Source of the DNA: Symbiodinium natans
Taxonomy: Eukaryota > Sar > Dinophyceae > Suessiales > Symbiodiniaceae
NCBI GenBank assembly: GCA_905221605.1
Contig: CAJNDS010002102.1
Location: 150,001-214,000, forward strand
Direction: 5' to 3'
Length of the DNA stretch: 64,000 nucleotides
In this document: positions 11,153-19,729 of the stretch, piece after piece
Layout of the letters: each line of letters opens with the position of its first letter
How positions within the stretch are numbered: the first letter of the stretch is position 1
Notes under the pieces: generated by a model
Told to the model about the DNA's origin: nothing
The model's database searches: none
What the model saw: the letters and a program-made list of their open reading frames with translations, nothing else
Program-made: the position numbers and the translations under genes

Positions 11153-11992
11153 TCTTGTCGGGCAAAATTTGACCAAATCGGGCTGCTCTTCGTTGGCGAT
11201 GAGAAATGCGCGGCTCGATTTGGCCAAATTTTGCCGGGCAGCTTTCGGGCAAAATTTGGCCAAATCGGGCTGCTCTTCGTAGGCGATGAGAAATGTGCGG
11301 CTCGATTTGGCCAAATTTTGCCGGGCAGCTTTCAGGCAAAAATTCGGCCAAATCGGGCTGCTCTCGTAGGCGATGAGAATTGCGCGGCTCGATTTGGCCA
11401 AGTTTTGCCGGGCAGCTGTCGGGCAAAATTTGGCCAAATCGGGCTGCTCTCGTTTGCGATGAGAAATGCGCGGCTCGATTTGGCCAAATTTTGCCGGGCA
11501 GCTTTCGGGCAAAATTTGGCCAAATCGGGCTGCTCTCGTAGGCGATGAGAAATGCGCGGCTCGATTTGGCCAAATTTTGCCGGGCAGCTTTCGGGCAAAA
11601 TTTGGCCAAATCGGGCTGCTCTCGTTTGCGATGAGAAATGCGCGGCTCGATTTGGCCAAATTTTGCCGGGCAGCTTTCGGGCAAAATTTGGCCAAATCGG
11701 GCTGCTCTCGTTTGCGATGAGAAATGCGCGGCTCGATTTGGCCAAATTTTGCCGGGCAGCTTTCGGGCAAAATTTGGCCAAATCGGGCTGCTCTCGTTTG
11801 CGATGAGATGCGCGGCTCGATTTGGCCAAATTTTGCCGGGCAGCTTTCGGGCAAAATTTGGCCAAATCGCTGCTCTCTCGATGAGAAATGCGCGGCTCGA
11901 TTTGGCCAAATTTTGCCGGGCAGCTTTCGGGCAAAATTTGGCCAAATCGGGCTGCTCTTGTTTGCGATGAGACATGCGCGCCCAAATTTTGC
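11153..11992. repeat. 86-bp hairpin satellite, about 9.5 copies
   Basis: Unit starts (GATGAG) fall at 11198, 11285, 11372, 11458, 11544, 11630, 11716, 11802, 11880 and 11966: a period of 86-87 bp with one 78-bp unit. Each typical unit contains a perfect inverted repeat with 19-bp arms (GATTTGGCCAAATTTTGCC and its complement) around a 12-nt loop, so every monomer can form a cruciform or stem-loop. The array is embedded in the AATTC satellite. Long frames on both strands are artefacts of a stop-free unit. Confidence 0.95.
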
Positions 11993-12039
11993 CGGAGATA
12001 GTTTAGATAGTTTAGGTAGTTTTGGGCTCCACCCGACCC

Positions 12040-12350
12040 ATTTGAAGTATTTAAATAGGGGTTCAGAATTCAAATAATTCAAAGAATTCAAATGGGTCAC
12101 GGGAAGAATTAGAGGAGAGGCCACCCTATTTGAATAATTTAAAGAATTCAAAGAAGTCAAAGAATTCAAAGAATACAAATGACCCATTTAAATTCTGAGA
12201 CACCATTTGAATTATTTAAATAGGGGTTCAGAATTCAAATAATTCAAATAATTCAAATGAGTCGATTTGAATTATTTAAATTATTAAAATTCTTTGAATT
12301 ATTTAAATTATTCAAATAGAGGTTCAGAATTCAAATAATACAAAGAATTC
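12040..12350. repeat. AATTC satellite, right-hand remnant
   Basis: The same AATTCAAAG / GGGGTTCAGAATTC words as at 8.5-11.15 kb resume after the hairpin satellite, in more degenerate form. This shows that the 86-bp array lies inside the AATTC satellite rather than beside it. Confidence 0.85.
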
Positions 12351-13095
12351 GAATCCACCCCCAGCCCCCCGGGCCCCCTCCTCCCTCCCTTTCCCTCTCT
12401 AGCCCATTCCAGTCCCTCCAGCCCCTTCAGCCCTTCCAGCCCTGCCAGCCCACCAGCCCACCCTGCAGCCCCTCCACCCCTCTCCCCCGCCCCTCCACCA
12501 GCCCCTCCACTCCCCTCCACAGCCCTCTAGCCCTCCTCCAGCTTCAGCCCTCCAGCACCTCCAGCCCTTCCTCCCTCACTCCTCCCCCCCTCCTCCTCCC
12601 CCTCCCCATCCTGACCCCCCCCCCTGTCGCCCCCCTCTCCCCCCTTCTCAAACAGTTAATCTTTAAATCATATTGTTTCATTACTTAAAATAACTTTAAA
12701 AAAACCCTTACCACCTTCACCCTCATCCTCCACCCCAACTCCTTCCCTCCACACCTCCCCCCCCCACTCTCCTCGCCCCCGCCCCCTTGACCCCAATCCC
12801 CTCCGGCCCCTCGTTCCTCACCCCCTATCCACCTCCTCGCCAACCATCATCATCAAACATCATCATCAAACATCATCATCAAACATCATCATCAAGCATC
12901 ATCATCAAGCATCATCCTCAATCATCATCATCATCATCATCATCATCGTCATCATCATCATCATCATCATAATCATCATCGTCATCATCATCATCATCAT
13001 CATCAAGCATCCTCGACAAAGGGCGTCATGCACTTCAGCATCAAAATCAACAGCCATCCTCATCAAACATCATCATCATCATCATCATCATCTGA
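12351..13095. repeat. C-rich tract followed by CAT/CATCAAA simple repeats
   Basis: 12351-12840 is a pyrimidine-rich, CCCTCCAGCCC-like low-complexity stretch with no convincing gene. 12841-13095 is a (CAT)n microsatellite with AAA interruptions, giving poly-serine or poly-histidine translations. The segment forms the transition between the satellites and the gene island. Confidence 0.9.
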
Positions 13096-13626
13096 AGAGG
13101 TTGCCCAGTATCCCAGGATTTTACAGGGGGGTTTAAGGTTTAGGGTTTACGGTTTAGGGTTTCGGTTTATTAGGGAACCGAACCGTCCAAGAAAGGAAAC
13201 AAGGGCGCAACAGATTGGAGCGTCGAGATGTTCGGGGGCCGACGAAAAACCAAAAAACTTGTAATTTCTATGTCCCTGGAGAGGTCAATAGGATACATAG
13301 ACAAAGTGTATATAGGCGGGGGCAGGGGGTAGTACTTTCGGGAATGAAGGTTAGGGCTCACGGTGCAGGATTCAGCGTTGAGAGAGTATAGGCTTTCAGG
13401 ATGTGGTTTAGAGGGTTGGGTCGACGTTTGTATTGCGAAGGTTGCCCTAGACCCGCAATCTTAAGAACATTGAAATTGTAAAAGTCAAAAGCAATGAAAT
13501 TAACTGGGTTGAGGTTCCGGGTGCTGCGAAAAATGTTTATGGAAAAATTAATTGTAGCCACAGTCATAAAATATATATATATATTATACATATACATATA
13601 CATATACGACATATACACATACATAC

Positions 13627-13663
<37 letters not shown>

Positions 13664-13825
13664 TATATATATATCAGACTATTACTATGACTATTACTAA
13701 TAATAATTTGTATGAAATTATGATTCTATCATATGATAGAATTGACTTGAAACAGCAACTTTATTAAGTCAGTAATATTAAAAAATAATCCAATCCATTC
13801 CCATTTTCCATACTGCCGCCCATTT
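13096..13825. other. Non-coding left boundary of the gene island
   Basis: Contains the last few TTTAGGG-like units of the left flank (about 13130-13170), unique AT-richer sequence, an (AT)/(ATATAC)n microsatellite at about 13570-13673, and a short palindrome (TTCTATCATATGATAGAA) at about 13723-13740. No gene is seen. A single CATACTG word at 13809-13815 lacks partners. Confidence 0.7.
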
Positions 13826-15189
13826 TTATCCAACCGCCCCCATCTGCTGCCGCACGTGGCTCAGGGAATGTCGTTGGCGCCTATCGGGATGCAGCAGCCC
13901 CCATACACAGAGGCGCGCTCGAGAGCGCAGACGCATCCACTTGTCAGTCGGCCCTAGAAGACGATCCTTTTCCCATTTTGGGATGAGCTTGGGGTTCTCA
14001 AAAAGGACCTCTGCAGTGGCTGCTTCGTAGGTGGCAGCGCCCAGGCTCCACGAATCAGTGAATTGCCCAACAATGGGGGGGCTACACCAAGCCTCTGGCG
14101 GACGGTACGGTTTGGTGCACACCGCTTCCACGGTGCCCGTCTGCACCGGTATCTTCTCAGACAAACTGAAGTCGATGAGGTAAAGCCTTCGAGACGCAGC
14201 CTCCCAGAGCATGTTCTTCGGCTTGACATCGAGATGCAACCAGCCCTTGTTGTGCAAGTACTCCAATGCCGCGGCCCCTTGGACGAGTACCGAGTCCACG
14301 TTCTCGAATTCCAACGGCTTCTTTTTTAGGTGGCTTGCCAGAGTACCAGAGACCACCCACGGCAGCACCAGCCAAGTGATGGTCGCGTTCTGGTTGTAGT
14401 CTAACAAGGGCAAAAAGTAAGCCTTGCTGTTCACCTCCTTTGCCTTGTGCAGCATGTCGTAAACCTCTTTTTCCACCTTCATGGAGTTGTCGCCTTCATT
14501 CTTGAAGACCTTCGCGACTGCCTGGAAGCCGGTGCGATGAGAGACCACCACAACATCGCCGTACGCACCCTGGGAAACGCGCGAATCCACCCGCCAATCT
14601 CCCAAGTGCATGGCCGCTGCCTGGCGAGGACCGCTAGGGTGGCTTGGGACAGCATCTTCAGAGTCAGCCAGGACTGGCGGCCGTGGTATGCCAGCCTCAT
14701 CCATGGCCCGAACTTTCGCTATCTTCTCCTTGGCAGCCTGCTCCACGAACGGGCGCTTCTCCTCGTCTGACAGAGCTTTCCATGCCTTGGACCATGCGGA
14801 GATCCGCTTTCGTTGTTCCTCCACCGACCCCGGCTTGCCCATTGTGGCCTTCTCGGCTGCCAGGAACAAGGCATACGGGTTGCGACACTTCGGCAGCACA
14901 CCTGCTTGTCGGGCTGCCCTCTGCGCGGTCTCACCTGGACAACTTAAAAATAGGCTACTATGAATTTGGTTGAATTAAGTAGCCTACTTAAGTTTTAAGA
15001 GCCAGTGTCGCGAAGTAGAACAGCCCCCCCGCCCCACCTTGGTTTCGCTTGCCGCTCCTCTTCACCTGGTTTTTTTGCACGCCAGTGGCAGCAAGTGCCG
15101 AGCTCCCCTGCCCTGCACGCACTCGCTGCAGAGTGCCCAGCAGGGTTGTTTTTCCCCGGATCCTGCCAGGGCGGCGCGTACCGCGCAAT
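13826..15189 (-). CDS. HMG-box / protein kinase fusion, at least two exons
   Basis: The main exon runs from 14934 to 13826. Numbering from the codon at 14899, residues 1-75 resemble an HMG box (RNPYALFLAAEK, then AWSKAWKALSDEEKRPF), and residues 100-345 are a protein kinase domain: glycine loop SQGAYGDV (109-116), VAIK-type lysine 130 (AVAK), catalytic loop HLDVKPKN (222-229), DFS in place of DFG (243-245) and PPEA in place of APE (267-270). The catalytic Lys and both Asp are present, so activity is plausible. The expected role is a nuclear DNA-binding kinase. Upstream an intron (14935-15065, 131 nt) has CCAG|GTGA at both ends. Removing it joins a frame reading DPGKNNPAGHSAASACRAGE to the HMG exon in phase. 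The 5' exon limit (about 15180-15189) and start codon are unresolved. The reading frame at 16043-15615 could be the first exon, because this gene has no regulatory module of its own. Confidence 0.75.
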
Positions 15190-15614
15190 CTGAACTTTGA
15201 CTTATTATGAATGACCGTTTATTAAGATTAAATGTAGTCGTCGTCCTACGGCTGGGCTGCATCAGCGCCCCTTCCGCAGCGTCGCAGGATCTGCTCATGG
15301 CTCCCGCAGGCGCCAAGGGCTTCACTGAGAGCTACACCATTTCCTTTGTCCTCTATAATAAATGCCGTCATATGACATATGTCATTCATTATCATCGCCA
15401 GAGGTAACTTCAACTGTTTTAAACTCTAAACACTTTTGGATTTTTACATTCGTCATAGGCTTCCCTGCCCTTGAAGAACCAGTTTCGTTTCACCACGAGC
15501 ACGCTGCAATTTTAGCATTCAGGTACAGTGATTCAATGCAATTTCAGAACAATCCAACGAAGACATTAATCTCAGTCTCTGCATCAAAGCCAACTCCGAG
15601 CTGGTGCCCTTTTT

Positions 15615-16043
15615 TCAGCGGCGGCCTTGGTCGTACCATACCCGCTTGGTTTTGTCGCCCCCCCGCGGCCTTTTGCGGCCCTCAGCCCGCTGCTTTGCTC
15701 GCTTGGACTCAGTGCAGGCGGGCCTACTCTCGACCTCCTTTTTGACCTCCTCTTTGACCTCCTCCTTGACCTCCTCCTTGACCTCCGCCTCGGGCGCAGG
15801 TGCTGGCTCCAGCTCCGCTTCCTCCGGCTCCACTGGCTTCGCCATGGCTGGCACCGCTGGCTCCGCTGGCTCTATGTTGCCTGCCACCCACGTTGCAGAG
15901 CTCGACGAGGCTGAGCCGACAGTTTCCGACTCAATTTTGGAGCTGCCACCCTCGCGCTTGGCCTTCTTTGCAACATCCTGCTCGACGAGGTCCTTGAACT
16001 GGAAGTTCGCTGCCCCGAACTCGTTCAGGAAGCTTTCTGTCAT
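15615..16043 (-). CDS. Small acidic/basic protein of 142 residues, unknown
   Basis: A true ATG at 16043 opens a 142-residue frame. The N-terminus is normal (MTESFLNEFGAANFQFKDLV), followed by an acidic, Ala/Pro/Glu-rich middle. A run of EEVK repeats (about residues 90-105) follows, and then a basic C-terminus (SKRAKQRAEGRKRPRGGDK) resembling a nuclear localisation signal. No family is recognised. The four-box symmetric motif at 16218-16279 lies 175-236 bp upstream. The next gene downstream, the HMG/kinase gene, lacks such a motif, so this frame may be its first coding exon. A GT inside its last codons (AAGCGG|GTATGG) could be a donor in a suitable phase, but I cannot settle this. Confidence 0.55.
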   Translation of the reverse strand: MTESFLNEFGAANFQFKDLVEQDVAKKAKREGGSSKIESETVGSASSSSATWVAGNIEPAEPAVPAMAKPVEPEEAELEPAPAPEAEVKEEVKEEVKEEVKKEVESRPACTESKRAKQRAEGRKRPRGGDKTKRVWYDQGRR

Positions 16044-16217
16044 GGCGCGTGGCGCGGAAGAGAGGACAGGTCGAAGGCTCGTGGCTGCTCGGCATCATGA
16101 GAACATGAAAGGCTGCCTAAGGCAGCGGTTCACAGATCGTCAGGGCAAGCCACTCAAGTCGCACTCCCTTTTCTCTTATTATTTATTATGCCAGAGTGAG
16201 AGTGTGAGATGATGTTT

Positions 16218-16279
16218 CATACTGAATCAATGCAAGTCATATTGAAAAAAAACAATATGTGATATTTCTGAACAGTATG
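16218..16279. promoter_or_regulatory. Four-box symmetric motif A
   Basis: CATACTG at 16218, CATATTG at 16238, CAATATG at 16253 and CAGTATG at 16273. Both outer-to-inner pairs are spaced exactly 20 bp and the set is a nested palindrome. It lies upstream of the 142-residue frame. Equivalent sites occur in three other gaps of the island. Confidence 0.6.
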
Positions 16280-16366
16280 CAACACGCAGCCTACTGCACA
16301 GGCTTTTTTTGCTGTCAGCCGTCCCCGTTGAGCTGAATCCGTCTGTTTGGCTGCTGCCGTGCACAC

Positions 16367-17962
16367 TCAGGAGTACGCACTTCGCATCCTTTTACCTGTC
16401 GTACTCCCCGTGTCGTAGGATGCCGCCCCCCTTTTTTGGCCGCGCTGTGCTGCTGTCTGCTTCTGGGCACCACGCCTCTCGTTCCTGGCAACCTTCTTCA
16501 AGGCGGGCGTCTTGCTTGCCTTCAACGTGACCTTCTTGCGAGTCGCCTTCTTTGCTGCCCGGGTTAAGTCCACCCAGACACCCCTTCCCGTCTTTGCGGG
16601 CTTGTTGGTCGCCGCGGCCTTCAGAGCGCCCAGGCGCAGGAGTGACATGCCACAGAGCAAGGCCCCTGCAACACAAGCGCAGTGCATAGTGTTACCAGCT
16701 AAGCTGTGTAACTGCATCTTCGTGAGCTGCTGGGGCACGGAGATGCGGTGCATCGGCAGGGCGCTTAAGAGCATCTTCTCTTCAGCGCAGAGGAGCCTGT
16801 TCAACTCGCCGCTGAACAACTTGGACCCCGGAGTGACACACGGGGTTTTGCCATCCAACGCCACCGTCTTTCGCTGCAGACTCTGACTCACGTCGGCCAC
16901 AAACTTGTTGCCCTTGCCCTGTTTCTTCACCTTCTCCACCCAAGTCTGCTTGAGCACCTCCGTTTGTTTGGCTGTCAGGCCAGCGACATTGAACGGCAGA
17001 CTGGCAGCAGCGGGTGCTGCGTTCTTCTGGGCTGGCTTCGGACCCTTGCTCCCAGAAACCTCTTCCAGAACACATTGTGTGTTGGACGGCAGCAGGTAAT
17101 CGGCCAGGTGTGGCGGCACCGGCTTCCGGAAACTTTCCAGGAGCTTCCGCGCGAAGTCCGCCAGCTGGCCTGGGTTCTGCGTGATGCACATGTCTTGTCG
17201 CACTGCCACGAAGTAGAACCGCGGCCGTCTGGCTGGGAACCCAAACTCCGTTGGGCACACTTGCAGCAGCAGAACAATGTACTCGTGCAGCTCACGCTGC
17301 ATGTCGACGCGGACCTTCGGCATGTACTTCATAAGACCCAGCACGTTCTCGAACACAGCCAGGCATGGCCGCTTCTTTTTCGCGGTCTCCAGCATTGCCT
17401 GCGCACAGTCAGGGCAGAGCACAAAATTAATGATAATCGATAATACTTCGACGAATTAAGTTACGTTACAGTTAATAACTACTTTCAGACTACACCGTCA
17501 TCTGTTGAAAAGACGTTCGGCCGCATCGGCCTTGAATGGCTTTGCTGCCTTCTCCTTGAAGCCCTTGCTGTCGTTGTGCAGCGAACTGTACGGCTTGCAA
17601 GGGAAGCCACAAACATAGATGTGCGGGGCTGGGAGATCTTCCAGCGACCTTGCCAGCATGTCGGACAGGAAGACCTCTGGCTTGGTCACAGCTCGGATAA
17701 AGGTCTCCGCGTGCGGCGCATTGTCGCATGCGAAGCAGTGGCGGAAGCTGATCCCCATGGCCCGAAGGCTGAAGATAGGTGCTTCGCACCCCGAGCAATC
17801 GGTGCCCACCGTCACCGGTGTGGACGCCAGCTTGGGCTGTGCCGGCAGGTGGCACTCCTGCAGCCAGGCGGTGCGCACAGTCTCCGCTTGCCGCAGCATC
17901 CACGGCCCATAACCCTCCAGGTCCCGCAGCATGCGTGCCGGAAGCTTCAGAGTCCCCGACAT
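16367..17962 (-). CDS. C5-cytosine DNA methyltransferase, two exons, 487 aa
   Basis: Exon 1 is 17962-17531 (144 codons from an ATG) and exon 2 is 17398-16367. The intron 17399-17530 (132 nt) has a GC donor (TTCAAG|GCCGAT) and a CAG|GC acceptor. The join restores the spacing between motifs. Motifs seen: I, TVGTDCSGCEAPIFSL (51-66); IV, GFPCKPYSSL with catalytic Cys122; VI, FENV (160-163); VIII, ARRPRFYFVAV (200-210); a motif IX-like segment LFSGELNRLL; and X, LAGNTMHCACVAG (377-389). The full catalytic set suggests an active enzyme methylating C5 of cytosine, presumably in DNA. The C-terminus is a Lys/Arg-rich tail resembling a nuclear localisation or DNA-binding region. It belongs to the diverged dinoflagellate-type DNMT group rather than to DNMT1 or DNMT3, and no regulatory domains are fused. 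Motif B lies 282-343 bp upstream. Confidence 0.85.
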
Positions 17963-18243
17963 GGCTCTCTGCTATCTGTCAGCCCCACCCCACGCCCGGC
18001 AACTGGGCCAACCTCGCATCGAAGACATAGTGGACATGCTACGACTGCACCTACTCTGCAAACAGCGCAACTCTTCCAAGTACGGCCGCGGGGCGGTCTG
18101 TTTACGCTCGTGCTTCAAATCTTTGTCAGCGGTATTTCACCAGTCAGAACTTGTCCTACTCATGGGCAATGGTGCAGCTGCATGATGCACATCCAGATTT
18201 ATTTTCTTATTGCATATTAATATTACATGACAGTACTAATGAC

Positions 18244-18305
18244 CATACTGTTTCCACTAAGTTCATACTGAAAATATGCAGTAGGGAAACTCCAAAATCA
18301 GTATG
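18244..18305. promoter_or_regulatory. Symmetric motif B (three boxes)
   Basis: CATACTG at 18244 and 18264 (20 bp apart) face a single CAGTATG at 18299; a fourth box at the expected position is absent. It lies between the methyltransferase-like gene and the C5-methyltransferase gene, upstream of the latter. Confidence 0.5.
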
Positions 18306-18411
18306 ACGGATACTGCATCTGCTGAACCCCTTGGCCAGTCGTACACGTAGTGGCAACTCCACTGACTGGCACGTTCACTCGCTGCCCATGGTCGGAGCGA
18401 AGGAGACATGG

Positions 18412-19479
18412 TCACGCCTCTTCTTGCTCCTCCTCGTCGTCTACATCTGCCTGCTCGTACTCCTCCAACAGCTCCCCGAAGTGGTCACGTATCAGGTGGG
18501 CGGTGTCTTCCTTGAAGAATGCTGAGCCTTCCTTCGCCATCATGTGCAGCACGTGCTTCTCAAGCACGTTCGCCAACCACCCCAGGTGCACCTCGCTGCG
18601 CAGCATGCCGAAGTAAGCAGCCTCCGTTGCCATGGCCGCGCGAGCAAGCTCCCCATCACCTGGGGTCAGGTCTACCACTTGGTAGACATCCAGCATGTTC
18701 AGAACCGTAATCCAGAACTCCATGGACTTCGTCGAGGCCCAGAAGAGCGGCACCTCGCTCTTTCTCCAGGAGCTGGGCTCCACGGACTCGGGGAAAATCT
18801 GGGCTTTTTCCGACTTGATAATCAACGGACCCCGGCGGCTGTCATTCTTCTCAATGCCCACGATGTTCATGTCGTGCGTCGTTGCAATCGTGCCGGGCGG
18901 CTTGTAGGAATCGTCCCGATCTTTCACGGACAGCCGCACTCGTGGCACTGACAAGCGCAGGTAGAGGGACTCCAAGTTGGAGCTGCCGCAAAAAATCTTG
19001 CGGCTGCGGCCCAAGCCCACACCGCCGGGGCCACGTGCCTGGTACAAGGCGTGAAAGTTAAACAGCCCGCCCCCGCCCGGGACTCTGCCGCCCAAGGCTT
19101 TCAAGATGGTCTCTCGGTTAGACGCTTCGCAGCCATCCAGAACCAAAATGAGATCTGAATCTTGGTTCATGGTCACGAGCCACTTCAAGACGCCGTCGAC
19201 CTCAGACGCATCCACAGCATGTGTCTTGGCGTGGCTTTCGGCCGTCTCTGTCCACAGATCCATGGACAGCACGAAAAGGCGATGCTGGGAGTTGAGGCTG
19301 CCACAGAAAGATTTCGCTGAGCTTTTCCCATACACAGCGGCCCACGTGTCCTTGCCCTTCATGATGGCCAGCTGAACTTTCTTCTTCCTCAGGGCTTGGG
19401 CTTCCTTCCAAAGCCGGTCTCGCTCGGCAGCCTTTCCAGACTCGTCGCTGGCGGTGCGCATAAGCGATCTCAATGTCAT
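18412..19479 (-). CDS. Methyltransferase-like protein, 355 aa
   Basis: The frame is open from 19575, but the first ATG is at 19479 (MTLRSLMRTASDESGK), clear of motif C; I chose it as the start. The N-terminal half is unrecognised, with a charged helical segment (RDRLWKEAQALRKKK). The C-terminal part reads LFWASTKSMEFWITVLNML and then YQVVDLTPGDGELARAAM, where DLTPGDGE has the form of motif I (SAM-binding loop) of Rossmann-fold methyltransferases. Similar DLTPGxG segments are, to my memory, frequent in dinoflagellate proteins of unknown function. No DPPY or NPPF-type catalytic motif is visible, so catalysis and substrate are open. The protein ends in an acidic tail (DVDDEEEQEEA). It lies between the C5-methyltransferase and the 578-residue gene, in the same orientation. 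Confidence 0.6.
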   Translation of the reverse strand: MTLRSLMRTASDESGKAAERDRLWKEAQALRKKKVQLAIMKGKDTWAAVYGKSSAKSFCGSLNSQHRLFVLSMDLWTETAESHAKTHAVDASEVDGVLKWLVTMNQDSDLILVLDGCEASNRETILKALGGRVPGGGGLFNFHALYQARGPGGVGLGRSRKIFCGSSNLESLYLRLSVPRVRLSVKDRDDSYKPPGTIATTHDMNIVGIEKNDSRRGPLIIKSEKAQIFPESVEPSSWRKSEVPLFWASTKSMEFWITVLNMLDVYQVVDLTPGDGELARAAMATEAAYFGMLRSEVHLGWLANVLEKHVLHMMAKEGSAFFKEDTAHLIRDHFGELLEEYEQADVDDEEEQEEA

Positions 19480-19573
19480 CGGTGCAGCGTTGCCGACGCT
19501 GCTGGACGCAGTGAACCCTGCCTTGGACGAGTCGTTCAGAGCCTCACTCAGTGAGAGCTGGAGGGTGGCAGTC

Positions 19574-19636
19574 AATACTGATTTCTCATTTCCTATACTG
19601 CTTAACTGTCAGTATGCAAAACTACAAAACAGTATG
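19574..19636. promoter_or_regulatory. Four-box symmetric motif C
   Basis: AATACTG at 19574, TATACTG at 19594, CAGTATG at 19610 and CAGTATG at 19630: both pairs are 20 bp apart. It is 95-157 bp upstream of the chosen start of the methyltransferase-like gene and about 95 bp beyond the stop of the next gene. Confidence 0.6.
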
Positions 19637-19729
19637 CACAGCTAAGACATTGTCAATGTCCAGAGTCCAGACATCTGAATTTCAAAATTTTTATTTCGCG
19701 GTCGGCCCCTCCTGTGTAACTTAATCAGA

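Noticed and set aside
8817-11172. Phe/Glu-rich proteins (FEFFELFEFF...)
   Set aside because: They follow the AATTC satellite unit exactly and recur with its higher-order period.
11079-12187. 298-, 349- and 217-residue proteins across the hairpin satellite
   Set aside because: The unit simply lacks stop codons in most phases; the frame rotates each 86-bp unit and all overlap the same DNA.
12787-13130. Serine- or histidine-rich proteins
   Set aside because: Translations of the CAT microsatellite.
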